Shown: one piece after another, positions 53,105 through 61,673 of the stretch | Position numbering within the stretch: the stretch's first letter is position 1 | Layout: every line of letters starts with the position of its first letter | Source: a bacterium | GTDB lineage: Bacteria > Vulcanimicrobiota > Vulcanimicrobiia > Vulcanimicrobiales > SCRA01 | NCBI GenBank assembly: GCA_004298675.1 | Contig: SCRI01000082.1 | Location: 1-64,000 of the forward strand | Direction of reading: 5' to 3' | Length of the DNA stretch: 64,000 nt | Notes under the pieces: model-generated | What the model was told of the DNA's origin: nothing | What the model saw: only the letters and a program-made list of their open reading frames with translations | The model's database searches: none | Position numbers and translations under genes: made by a program

Positions 53105-54274
53105 ATGGATTTTGAACTAAGTGAAGAGCAACAGGCGATCCGGGACTCCGTCCTCAAGCTGTGCACGCGCTTCGATGACGCGTACTGGCTCGAAAAGGAT
53201 CGCCACGGCGGCTTTCCGGTGGAGTTTCACGCCGCGATCGCGCAAGCGGGTTGGCTCGGCATCGCGATGCCCGAAGCGTACGGTGGCGCGGGGCTAGGGA
53301 TCACGGAAGCCGCGATTCTGCTCGAAGCGGTTGCGGAGTCGGGCGCAGGGATGAGCGGCGCGTCGGCGATCCACATGAACATCTTCGGTCTGCAGCCGGT
53401 CGTCGTCTTTGGGACTGCCGAACAGAAGGCGCGCATGCTGCCGCCGCTCATCGCGGGAGCGGAGAAGGCGTGCTTTGCCGTTACCGAACCCAATATCGGG
53501 CTCAACACGACCGCACTCATGACGCGCGCCGAAAAGCATGGCGATCGCTACGTCGTCAACGGCGAGAAGATCTGGATCTCGACGGCTCAAGTCGCGGACA
53601 AGATGCTGCTGCTCGCGCGCACGACGCCGCGTGCGGACGTCAAACGTAAGACCGACGGGCTGACGCTCTTCTACACCAGCTTTCGTCGCGGCGAGGGCGT
53701 CGAAGTCCGGGAGATCGAAAAGCTCGGCCGCAAAGCGGTCGACTCGAACATGCTGTTCATCAACGGCCTGGAGATTCCCGAGGCCGACCGCATCGGCGCC
53801 GAGGGCGACGGCTTTAAATCGATCCTGCACGGCATGAATCCGGAGCGCATTCTCATTGCCGCCGAAGCAGTCGGCATCGGGCGTGCCGCTCTGCGCAAGG
53901 CAGCGGCCTACGCCAAAGAGCGGGTGGTCTTCGATCGGCCGATCGGGCAGAATCAAGGAATTGCCCATCCCCTTGCGCGCTGTTGGATGGACGTGGAGGC
54001 GGCCTACCTGATGGTGCTGCGCGCGGCGGACGCTTACGACCGCGGTAAGGAATGCGGAGTGGAAGCCAACAGCGCCAAGTACCTGGCGGCGGAAGCCGCG
54101 TTCCATGCGTGCGAGACCGCAGTCATGACGCTTGGCGGCATGGGCTATGCCAAGGAGTATCACGTGGAGCGCTATCTGCGCGAGTCGCTGATTCCCCGCA
54201 TTGCGCCGATCAGCCCGCACATGATCATGAACTTCATCGCCGAGCGCGTGCTCGGCTTGCCGAAATCGTACTAG
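53105..54274 (+). CDS. Acyl-CoA dehydrogenase family protein
   Basis: A 389-residue flavoenzyme. FAD/substrate motifs CFAVTEPNIGLNTTAL and EKIWISTAQVADKMLLLART, and the C-terminal helix domain with LGGMGYAKEYHVERYLRE. The catalytic Glu found in the YEGT motif of most acyl-CoA dehydrogenases is missing from the expected place (PRIAPISPHMIM), so either another Glu acts as base or the enzyme does not do simple alpha,beta-dehydrogenation. Cytosolic; 10 bases after livF in the catabolic operon. Confidence 0.87.
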   Translation: MDFELSEEQQAIRDSVLKLCTRFDDAYWLEKDRHGGFPVEFHAAIAQAGWLGIAMPEAYGGAGLGITEAAILLEAVAESGAGMSGASAIHMNIFGLQPVVVFGTAEQKARMLPPLIAGAEKACFAVTEPNIGLNTTALMTRAEKHGDRYVVNGEKIWISTAQVADKMLLLARTTPRADVKRKTDGLTLFYTSFRRGEGVEVREIEKLGRKAVDSNMLFINGLEIPEADRIGAEGDGFKSILHGMNPERILIAAEAVGIGRAALRKAAAYAKERVVFDRPIGQNQGIAHPLARCWMDVEAAYLMVLRAADAYDRGKECGVEANSAKYLAAEAAFHACETAVMTLGGMGYAKEYHVERYLRESLIPRIAPISPHMIMNFIAERVLGLPKSY

Positions 54275-54295
54275 ACGGAGAGGAGCAGATCCGAC

Positions 54296-54754
54296 GTGGC
54301 AGGGCTATATTTCGAGGAGTTTGACGAAGGACAGGTGTTCGAGCACGCGCCGACGCGCACGGTCACCGAGATGGACAACGTGCTGTTCAGCTCGCTGACC
54401 ATGAATCCGCAGCCGTTGCACCTGGACGAGGAGTACGCCCGGACGACGGAGTTCGGGCAGCGCCTGGTAAACAGCCTCTTTACCCTCGGACTCCTGGTCG
54501 GGATGACGGTGGGTGAGACGACGCTCGGAACGACGATCGCGAATCTGGGGATGAGCGAGATCGCCTTTCCGAAGCCGGTGTTCCACGGCGACACGCTGCA
54601 CGCACGCACGACCGTTCGCTCAAAGCGCAGCAGCCGCTCGCGGCCCGATGCCGGAATCGTCGAATTCCAGCATCAGGCAATCAATCAGCGGGGCGAGATC
54701 GTTGCGACATGCGTGCGTGCGGCCTTCATGAAGAAGCGCACGGCGGCAGCATGA
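54296..54754 (+). CDS. MaoC-family acyl-CoA dehydratase
   Basis: A 152-residue single hotdog domain. [56 protein letters not shown] carries the MaoC pattern with an Asn-x-His pair (NPQPLH), close to the Asp-x-x-x-x-His active-site layout of R-specific enoyl-CoA hydratases. GTG start at 54296. Stop overlaps the next ATG (ATGA). In the context it hydrates an unsaturated acyl-CoA before the CitE-like lyase step. Confidence 0.88.
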   Translation: MAGLYFEEFDEGQVFEHAPTRTVTEMDNVLFSSLTMNPQPLHLDEEYARTTEFGQRLVNSLFTLGLLVGMTVGETTLGTTIANLGMSEIAFPKPVFHGDTLHARTTVRSKRSSRSRPDAGIVEFQHQAINQRGEIVATCVRAAFMKKRTAAA

Positions 54755-55605
54755 TGCGCTCGTATCTGTTCGTTCCGGCCGACAGCGAGCGTAAGCTCGC
54801 CAAAGGCAGCGAGAGCGGGGCCGACGCGCTGATCCTGGACCTCGAGGATTCGGTCGCCGAGGCGCGCCGTCCGATCGCGCGCGATTCCGCGCGAGCGTAC
54901 ATCGAAGCCGCCCGCGGCGGCCCACAACTCTACGTTCGCATCAATGCTCTGGCCAGCGGGGCGGCGCTCGACGATCTCGCGGTTGTCATGCGTACCCGGC
55001 CGTACGGCATCATGCTGCCGAAGTGCATTCCCGCCGACGTCCGGACGCTCTCTGCGTACCTGAGCGCGTTTGAAGCAGCCGGCGGGCACCCGGTTGGGGC
55101 GACGCGCATCGTGGCGATCGCGACGGAGACGCCCGCGTCCCTGTTCGCGCTGCAAGATTACCGCGGGGCGTCGTCACGTCTGGAGGCGTTGACCTGGGGT
55201 GCCGAAGATCTGGCGGCAGCGCTGGGTGCGGAGAATCGACTGGCCGACGGGACGTACGGCGATGTCTTCCGGCTCGCTCGTTCGCTGTGCGTGGTGGCCG
55301 CGGGGGCTGCGGAAGTCGCGGCGGTCGATACGGTATTCACCAACTTCAAAGACGAACGCGGGCTCGAGACCGAAAGCCGCGCCGCACGGCGCGCGGGGTT
55401 TGCGGGGAAGATGGCGATTCATCCGGCGCAGGTGCCGATCATCAATGCGGCGTTCACCGCGACGCCGGAAGAGCTGCGTTGGGCCAAGGCGGTGATCGAG
55501 GCCTTCGAGCGTGCTCCGGACGCGGGCACCGTCGCGATCGATGGCAAAATGATCGATCGCCCCCATCTCACCCTGGCGCGGCGCTTGCTGGGGGCAGCAC
55601 GATGA
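54751..55605 (+). CDS. HpcH/HpaI-CitE-like (malyl/citramalyl-CoA) lyase
   Basis: A 284-residue CitE-type aldolase/lyase. [18 protein letters not shown], metal-binding [41 protein letters not shown] and [17 protein letters not shown] are standard for citrate-lyase beta, malyl-CoA and citramalyl-CoA lyases. Start ATG 54751 overlaps the previous stop. Likely cleaves a beta-hydroxyacyl-CoA into acetyl-CoA or propionyl-CoA plus an oxoacid; the exact substrate is not determinable. Confidence 0.9.
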   Translation: MMRSYLFVPADSERKLAKGSESGADALILDLEDSVAEARRPIARDSARAYIEAARGGPQLYVRINALASGAALDDLAVVMRTRPYGIMLPKCIPADVRTLSAYLSAFEAAGGHPVGATRIVAIATETPASLFALQDYRGASSRLEALTWGAEDLAAALGAENRLADGTYGDVFRLARSLCVVAAGAAEVAAVDTVFTNFKDERGLETESRAARRAGFAGKMAIHPAQVPIINAAFTATPEELRWAKAVIEAFERAPDAGTVAIDGKMIDRPHLTLARRLLGAAR

Positions 55606-56735
55606 GCGGCACGCAGAACGCCGGCGCATGGGAGCCGCTCGCCGGCATACGTATCCTCGACTTCTCCGTGCTCCTGCCCGGGCCGTTTGCCACGCTAGCC
55701 CTGGCCGATCTCGGCGCCGACGTCATCAAGGTCGAGGCCCCCGCGGGGGACGAGGGCCGGACGATTACCGGCTTGCACTTCGCCTCGGTCAACCGCAACA
55801 AGCGCAGCATCGCGCTCGACCTGAAAGATGCGGCCTCACGACCGGTCGTGGCCAGGCTCGCGGCTTGGGCCGACGTCGCCATCGAGACGTTCCGGCCGGG
55901 TGTTGCGCAGCGTCTGGGGATCGATGCCGGGATGCTGCGTTCGTACAACGAGCGGCTGATCTACTGCTCGCTCTCGGGATACGGGCAAAACGGCCCGCAA
56001 GCGCAGACGCCCGGACACGATCTGAACTACCTCGCCGCGGCGGGAACGCTCGCGCTCGCGAGCCATTGGGGCGACGAGCGTCCGCGCCGCGCCGGCGTTC
56101 CAGTGGCGGACCTAGCCGGCGGCACCTACGCGGCGATCGCGATCTTGAGCGCGCTGTACGAACGCGAGCGGACCGGACGCGGCAGGCAACTCGATCTGAG
56201 CCTATTCGAAGCGGCGCTCTCGTTCACCGCCACGCGGCGCGGACTCGGCCTCGACGCCCCGACGCGGCTGCACCTCTACCCGACCAACGACCTATTCGAA
56301 ACGGCCGACGGCCGGTATATCGTGCTCGGGCTCGTCGAAGATCGTTTCTGGGCGAATTTCATGCGTGCGCTCGGCGACGAAGCGAGCGCGCTACGGGATG
56401 CACGCTTCGCGAGCGAAGCATTGCGGCGCGAGCACGGCGACGTGCTCGAGCCGATCCTGCGTGCGACGTTGCGCGCGCACGCGGCCGAGGAGTGGTTAGC
56501 GCGCTTCAGCCGGCACGACGTCCCGGCACAACTCGTGGTAACACCGCGCGAAGCGAGCCGAGGCCCGCAGATGCGCGCGCGCGAGCTGGTCGTGGAGCGC
56601 GATGGCGAGACGCACTTGCCATTTCCCGTCATCGCCGACGGTACGCACAGACCGGCCCTTCGCAGCACGGCGCCCAGCCTCAACCAGCATGCGGACGATA
56701 TCTTGCGCGAGCTCGGCATGGAGGCACGCGCATGA
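55602..56735 (+). CDS. CaiB/BaiF-family CoA-transferase
   Basis: A 377-residue class III CoA-transferase. LAGIRILDFSVLLPGPFATLALADLGADVIKVEAP, NRNKRSIALDLKD, YCSLSGYGQNGP and the candidate catalytic Asp in TPGHDLNYL. ATG overlaps the lyase stop by 4 bases. It probably transfers CoA between intermediates of the pathway; its relation to the second CaiB gene downstream may be a pair of subunits or two distinct enzymes. Confidence 0.92.
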   Translation: MSGTQNAGAWEPLAGIRILDFSVLLPGPFATLALADLGADVIKVEAPAGDEGRTITGLHFASVNRNKRSIALDLKDAASRPVVARLAAWADVAIETFRPGVAQRLGIDAGMLRSYNERLIYCSLSGYGQNGPQAQTPGHDLNYLAAAGTLALASHWGDERPRRAGVPVADLAGGTYAAIAILSALYERERTGRGRQLDLSLFEAALSFTATRRGLGLDAPTRLHLYPTNDLFETADGRYIVLGLVEDRFWANFMRALGDEASALRDARFASEALRREHGDVLEPILRATLRAHAAEEWLARFSRHDVPAQLVVTPREASRGPQMRARELVVERDGETHLPFPVIADGTHRPALRSTAPSLNQHADDILRELGMEARA

Positions 56736-57937
56736 GCGGGCCGCTGCAGGGAGTACGGGTCATCGACGTCACGATGAACGTCCTGGGACCGTTCGGCTCG
56801 CAAATCTTGGGTGACATGGGGGCCGATATTTGGAAGATCGAGCCGCCCGAAGGCGATACGCTGCGCGGCGTCGGGCCGGCCCGTCATCCCAAGATGGGGC
56901 CGTACTACCTCAATCTTAACCGGAACAAGCGCAGCATGGCGCTCGATATGAAGCGGGCCGAAGCGCGGCCAATTTTGCGGCGCATGATCGAGCGTGCGGA
57001 CGTGGTGTTTTACAGCTTGCGACCCAAGGCGATGGCGCGGCTCGGCCTCGGCTATGACGACGTGCGGGCCATCAATCCGCGCATCATCTACTGTGGCTCG
57101 TTCGGCTACGGACAAGACGGGCCGTACGCCGACAAGCCTGCGTACGACGATCTGATGCAAGGCGCGATTGGCCTCGCGGTGCTGCAAGCGAAGCAGGGTG
57201 AGCCGCCGCGCTACGTGGTGTCCGCCATTGCCGACCGCATCGTTGGGATGGCGGCTGCCTCCGCGATCGGAATGGCGTTATATCACCGCGAGAAGACCGG
57301 CGAGGGACAAGCGATCGAAGTCCCGATGTTCGAGACGATGATCCAATTCGTTATGGGGGACCATCTGTACGGGAAAACGTTCGAACCGCCCCTCGGCGAC
57401 TTTGGCTACCCGCGCCTCTTGGACCCACATCGCCAGCCGTATCGCACCAGCGACGGCTTCATCAGCGTGCTGGTGTACAACGACAAGCAGTGGGAGCGCT
57501 TCTTCGCGCTCGCACAGCGCGCGGATTTGGCCGGCGATCCGCGCTATGCGTCGATGCAGCAGCGCACGCAGAACATCAGCGCACTTTATGCCGAACTGGA
57601 CGCGATCTTTCCGCTGAAGACGACGGCGGAGTGGATGCGGCTGCTCGGCGAAGCCGACATTCCCGCGGCACCGCTGCATACGCCGCAGTCACTGCTCGAA
57701 GACGAGCACGTACGCGCGGTGAACTTTTTCCCGCTGATCGATCATCCCTCGGAAGGGCGCCTGCGCGGCATGGGCGTGCCGTCGACCTGGAGCGCGTCGC
57801 AACCCGAGATCCAGCGTCACGCGCCGGTCCTGGGCGAGCACACCGTCGAATTGTTGCGCGAGCTCAAGTTCTCCGAGCCCGAGATTGCCGCCGTCCTCTC
57901 CAGTGGAGCGGCAATGCAGTATCACGCGCGTCCGTGA
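56732..57937 (+). CDS. CaiB/BaiF-family CoA-transferase
   Basis: A 401-residue class III CoA-transferase. LQGVRVIDVTMNVLGPFGSQILGDMGADIWKIEPP, NRNKRSMALDMKRAEARPI, GSFGYGQDGPYADKPAYDDLMQG with the catalytic Asp. ATG overlaps the previous stop. Last gene of the 48.7-57.9 kb operon; a 28-base gap separates it from the convergent flavoprotein gene. Confidence 0.92.
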   Translation: MSGPLQGVRVIDVTMNVLGPFGSQILGDMGADIWKIEPPEGDTLRGVGPARHPKMGPYYLNLNRNKRSMALDMKRAEARPILRRMIERADVVFYSLRPKAMARLGLGYDDVRAINPRIIYCGSFGYGQDGPYADKPAYDDLMQGAIGLAVLQAKQGEPPRYVVSAIADRIVGMAAASAIGMALYHREKTGEGQAIEVPMFETMIQFVMGDHLYGKTFEPPLGDFGYPRLLDPHRQPYRTSDGFISVLVYNDKQWERFFALAQRADLAGDPRYASMQQRTQNISALYAELDAIFPLKTTAEWMRLLGEADIPAAPLHTPQSLLEDEHVRAVNFFPLIDHPSEGRLRGMGVPSTWSASQPEIQRHAPVLGEHTVELLRELKFSEPEIAAVLSSGAAMQYHARP

Positions 57938-57965
57938 TCAGCACGGACTGGCTATACGTGGGGAA

Positions 57966-58898
57966 TCAGAGTAACCCGCGCTTCTGCAAGTATTCGGTCG
58001 CAGCGGCAGCGGCTACGGCGCCTTCGCTCAGTGCATTGACGATCAAGCCGCGATAGCCGCGGCGCACGGCACCGGCCGCAAAAACGCCCGGCACGGAAGT
58101 CCGGCCGTCACTATCCGTCTCGACCAGCCCACGAGCATCACGCTGCACGTCCGGCGGGAGAAATTCGACGTTCGGATCTGCGCCGACGAACACGAATACG
58201 CCGCGCACCGGAAGCTCTTGCATGCTACCATCCGCTATGCTGCGCAGGACCACGCCCTCGACGCACTCCTTGCCGAGTACTTGTTCCACTACCGTCTCCC
58301 AGTGGAAAGCAATACGCTCGCATTCAGCGGCTGCCTGCAGGTATCGCCGACGCGCACGCAGCCGCGAGCCACGTACGATCACTGCTACGGAGCGGCAGAT
58401 CTCTCCCAGATGCAGCGCCGCCTGAAGTGCGGCATCGCCACCGCCGACCACTGCAACGTCGGCGTCACGGAAGAGGCCACCATCACACCAGTCGCACTGC
58501 GAAACACCACGGCCGCTCAACTCGCCCTCGCCGGGAACGCCGAGGGCATGTAGACGCCCGCCCGATGCGATGATGACCGCGTGCGCACGGACCATCCGGT
58601 CTTGCGTCGTCACCTCGAACCGCGGTGCCGCAATCTGAACAGCCGTCACGCGTGACTCCACCAGCGTCCCGCCCAGCGTCGCAAATCGCTCCTTCAACGT
58701 CTCCGCGAGCACTGCGCCGGAGACGGAGGTCGGCGCCGGATAACTACCGAGGACGCCTACGTTCGCGACCTGCCCGCCCGGCAGCGGGCTTGGCTCGATG
58801 CAGACGACAGAGGCACCGAGTTCGGCAGCCTCCGCCGCAGCCGCGAGTCCGCAAATGCCGCCACCGATAACGGCGACGTCGCATTCAAGTCCGAGCAT
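57966..58898 (-). CDS. Thioredoxin-reductase-like FAD/NAD(P) flavoprotein
   Basis: A 310-residue pyridine-nucleotide-disulfide oxidoreductase. FAD motif GGGICGLAAAAEA, the redox pair Cys135 and Cys138 in QCDWCDG (canonical TrxR CxxCDG), the NAD(P) motif VAVVGGGDAALQAALHL and the C-terminal GVFAAGAVRRGYRG. Members reduce small redox proteins. It is the last gene of the minus-strand unit headed by the UGSC-TDGLP selenoprotein, overlapping PxpA by 14 bases; the position suggests it supplies electrons to the selenocysteine. Confidence 0.88.
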   Translation of the reverse strand: MLGLECDVAVIGGGICGLAAAAEAAELGASVVCIEPSPLPGGQVANVGVLGSYPAPTSVSGAVLAETLKERFATLGGTLVESRVTAVQIAAPRFEVTTQDRMVRAHAVIIASGGRLHALGVPGEGELSGRGVSQCDWCDGGLFRDADVAVVGGGDAALQAALHLGEICRSVAVIVRGSRLRARRRYLQAAAECERIAFHWETVVEQVLGKECVEGVVLRSIADGSMQELPVRGVFVFVGADPNVEFLPPDVQRDARGLVETDSDGRTSVPGVFAAGAVRRGYRGLIVNALSEGAVAAAAATEYLQKRGLL

Positions 58899-59667
58899 GG
58901 ACTACCTCAGACATCGGAGCGATATGCACGCCGGCGCGCTCCAGCGCGCCACGTAGCTCGATCGCTACCTCGGCCGCACCCGGCGTATCCCCGTGCAGGC
59001 AGATGGTATGCATCGGAATCTCCAGCCACGCTCCGTCGATGGCGCGCACGCGCCCCTCCAGCACCATCGCCACCGCCCGCTTCACCACCCGTGCGTGATC
59101 GGTTATCACCGCACCCGGTTGACGCCGCGACACCAGCGAGCCGTCGCCATTGTATTCGCGGTCGGCGAAGACCTCGTAGGCCACGCGCATCCCCGCCGCC
59201 TCCGCAGCGCGCGCGAATTCCCCGCCGAAGCTGACGATCAATAGGTTGGGATCGAAGTCCTTGACTCCAGCTACGATGGCGTCGGCCAACGCACGATCCG
59301 TCAGCGAAATATTGTTGAGCTGCCCGTGCGGCTTGACGTGCTGCAGCGGGACGCCGAATCGCCGGCAGAAGCCGGCGAGCGCGCCGATTTGGTAAAGCAC
59401 GTCGGTGCGCGCCTCGTCGGGCGTCACGTTGAGGTTACGGCGTCCAAAGCCCACCAGATCCGCGAAGCCCGGGTGTGCTCCGACGCCAACGCCGTGACTC
59501 TTTGCCATCATCACCGTATGCGCCATCACACGCGGGTCGCCACCGTGAAAGCCACATGCCACGTTGGCAGACGAGATCGACGCGAACATGCGCTCATCGT
59601 CGCCCATCTTCCAGGCTCCGTAACTCTCACCCATGTCGCAGTTTAGGTCGATTACCGTTTCGCTCAT
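58885..59667 (-). CDS. pxpA: 5-oxoprolinase subunit A / LamB-YcsF family
   Basis: A 260-residue protein opening with DLNCDMGESYGAWKMGDDERMFASISSANVACGFHGGDP and containing HPGFADLVGFGRR and HVKPHGQLNN, the standard PxpA signature. PxpA with PxpB and PxpC cleaves 5-oxoproline to glutamate using ATP. PxpB follows on the same unit, but PxpC is not found nearby, so the substrate may differ. It overlaps the TrxR-like gene by 14 bases. Confidence 0.9.
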   Translation of the reverse strand: MSETVIDLNCDMGESYGAWKMGDDERMFASISSANVACGFHGGDPRVMAHTVMMAKSHGVGVGAHPGFADLVGFGRRNLNVTPDEARTDVLYQIGALAGFCRRFGVPLQHVKPHGQLNNISLTDRALADAIVAGVKDFDPNLLIVSFGGEFARAAEAAGMRVAYEVFADREYNGDGSLVSRRQPGAVITDHARVVKRAVAMVLEGRVRAIDGAWLEIPMHTICLHGDTPGAAEVAIELRGALERAGVHIAPMSEVVHART

Positions 59668-59676
59668 CGGCTCTCC

Positions 59677-60429
59677 TCACGCGAGCAGTGCGCTACCGGG
59701 CGGCTCGGGCGCAAGCATTTCTTCGCCGGTAGCGAACGCGGCCGCGAGATGCTCGTACTGCTCGCGGCCGATCGGATAGAAGCGGAGCACATCGCCCGGC
59801 GCCCAGAGCACCGGTGGAATACGTTCAAGATTAAACGGTACAACAGGCGTCCGTCCCAGGAGGTGAAAGCCGCCCGGACTCGCCGTTGGGTAGATCGTCA
59901 CCTGATGCCCGCCGAGCGCCACGGACCTAGGCGGCACAGCAACGCGCGGCGAGCCACGCCTAGGCAGGCGCAACGCGTCAGGGAGCATGCCGCAAATCGG
60001 CTGGCCGGGCGCGAAACCCACGGTGAAGATGCGGAAGTCCACTGCGGCGTGGAGGGTAATGACTTCATCCACGGTCAGACCGGTACGCGCGGCAACCTCA
60101 GGCAAGTCTTCCCCCGCGTACCACACCGGGACGCGGAAACGCCGGCCGGCAATCGTCTCATCCCCGCCTTGCATGAGCGCACTCCGCAATGCGGCGAGCA
60201 CGGCGTCGCGCGTTGTCGCAAGCGGATCGAACTCGATCAGGAGTGTATTATAGGAAGGAATCGTTCCCCAGACTCCGGGTAGCGCGCCGTCTGCTAGCAG
60301 CCGCTGTGCCATACGCGTCGCCAGCAGGACGCGCGCGTTCGCGGCAACATCCAGCACTTGGCCAAACTCGATCAGTACGGCGGCATCGCCGACGGGAAGC
60401 GTGTTCGACCACGGCAATGATCGCACCAT
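59677..60429 (-). CDS. pxpB: 5-oxoprolinase subunit B / KipI-family
   Basis: A 250-residue KipI/allophanate-hydrolase-subunit-1 homologue. N-terminal region LPVGDAAVLIEFG, then FTVGFAPGQPICGMLPDALRLPRRGSPRVAVPPRSVALGGHQVTIYPTASPGGFHLLGRTP, typical of PxpB. ATG 60429 begins next to the stop of the TDGLP gene with a nearby AGGA site. Works with PxpA; the normally adjacent PxpC is missing. Confidence 0.88.
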   Translation of the reverse strand: MVRSLPWSNTLPVGDAAVLIEFGQVLDVAANARVLLATRMAQRLLADGALPGVWGTIPSYNTLLIEFDPLATTRDAVLAALRSALMQGGDETIAGRRFRVPVWYAGEDLPEVAARTGLTVDEVITLHAAVDFRIFTVGFAPGQPICGMLPDALRLPRRGSPRVAVPPRSVALGGHQVTIYPTASPGGFHLLGRTPVVPFNLERIPPVLWAPGDVLRFYPIGREQYEHLAAAFATGEEMLAPEPPGSALLA

Positions 60430-60433
60430 GGTC

Positions 60434-61666
60434 CTACGTGGCGACGTCCTGCCGTAGGCGAGACCAATCCCGCGGCAAGGTAATCGGAACCACGATTCGA
60501 CACGGCGGGAACCCCCACGTCGGAAAGTAGACGTGCTGCGGGATCGGTACGTCAGCGCCGGCAACGAAGACGACAATGTCCTCCGCGCACTCGACGATGG
60601 GGATGGGCGCATGAGCGGCCTCGGCCGCAACGACCCACGACGGCAGGCCGTATGTCGGAGCGATCTTTGCACGCACCCACAAACGCTTCCACTCTTGGAT
60701 CGGCATGCGTGCACGTTCGAATAGGTAGCGCGATACGTCGCGCTTACTCCACCCCTGTTCCGCTACTTGCCTAGCCGTCGCCGGGGCAACGAGCACCGTC
60801 ACGTAGCCGCCGTGTAGGATGCTGAAGGCCGAAGCTGCCGATGCCATGACGCTCGCCAGATCGTCGAGTCCGCCCGTGACATTGATGCTGCACTCCGCGC
60901 GCAGCAGCGTGACGGCGCTGCTCTCCGCTGGCAACCCGCTCTCGACATGCAGCGGCTCCCAGGGATTGGCCCGCGTGCGTTCGGCCAGGCAGAGCGTATA
61001 GCGCGCTGGCTGGCCGGTGCCCGCCAACGAGGTGACGGCTGGGAATCCGCCACCAACGTTGTTCATGATCAAACGCACGGCCCGGCCGATCGTTGCGTTG
61101 GCACGCCAGCCGGGACCGAGCGCGCCGGTCCCGGCATTGACGCCTAGTTCCTCGGTCAGCGGACCGCTGACGACCAGCAACGGCGTGACGCTCTCGTCGG
61201 TCGTTTGCACACCGCGGAGGTTGAAGCGTGGATCGAGCAGGCCACGCACCGCCGCCAGCACGATCGGGAAGTAATCCGGCCGGCAGCCCGCCATGACGGC
61301 GTTGACCGCGAGCTTCTCCACGCTGGCTTCGCCGTGCATCGGCTCGAGTTCGCCGATGACGGTCGCCGCGGACTCTGGTGAGTAGCGCAGCGTGTCGCGC
61401 ACACGGGCTACCGTCGGCGGCACGATCGGCAGGCCGTCGGTCCAGCCACGGCGATAAAAGCGCGCGTTGACTGCCGCATCGGCATCCTTGCCGCGCACGC
61501 CCTCCACGCGCTGCAGCACACGGCCACCGCCAGCTGCACGCCCTCCCACGGCGTCCGTCTCGCGCATATGTTCGCTCAGGGCGTCATCGACCCACCCGCC
61601 GCCACGCTGAGCTCCGATAGGGTTGTGGATCCACTGCGTGCCGCCGTTCTCGCGCGGATCGCTCAT
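60434..61666 (-). CDS. TDGLP-family protein, stand-alone
   Basis: A 410-residue protein related to the one at 41228-42283. Shared: GWTDGLPIVPPT (74-85), VNAVMAGCRPDYFP with Cys128, LVVSGPLTEELGVN, GPGWRANATIGRAVRLIMNN. The first 60 residues are an extra Gly/Arg-rich arm (residues 1-66) without recognisable motif. No signal peptide. It starts 8 bases after the selenoprotein stop. Since the upstream gene carries its own TDGLP domain, this may be a heteromeric partner of the UGSC-TDGLP fusion. Function unknown. Confidence 0.75.
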   Translation of the reverse strand: MSDPRENGGTQWIHNPIGAQRGGGWVDDALSEHMRETDAVGGRAAGGGRVLQRVEGVRGKDADAAVNARFYRRGWTDGLPIVPPTVARVRDTLRYSPESAATVIGELEPMHGEASVEKLAVNAVMAGCRPDYFPIVLAAVRGLLDPRFNLRGVQTTDESVTPLLVVSGPLTEELGVNAGTGALGPGWRANATIGRAVRLIMNNVGGGFPAVTSLAGTGQPARYTLCLAERTRANPWEPLHVESGLPAESSAVTLLRAECSINVTGGLDDLASVMASAASAFSILHGGYVTVLVAPATARQVAEQGWSKRDVSRYLFERARMPIQEWKRLWVRAKIAPTYGLPSWVVAAEAAHAPIPIVECAEDIVVFVAGADVPIPQHVYFPTWGFPPCRIVVPITLPRDWSRLRQDVAT

Positions 61667-61673
61667 CTACACG

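Noticed and set aside
55628-56731. Long upstream extension of the second CaiB gene
   Set aside because: It is a shadow of the first CaiB gene; the conserved start MSGPLQGVRVID is at 56732 with ATGA overlap.
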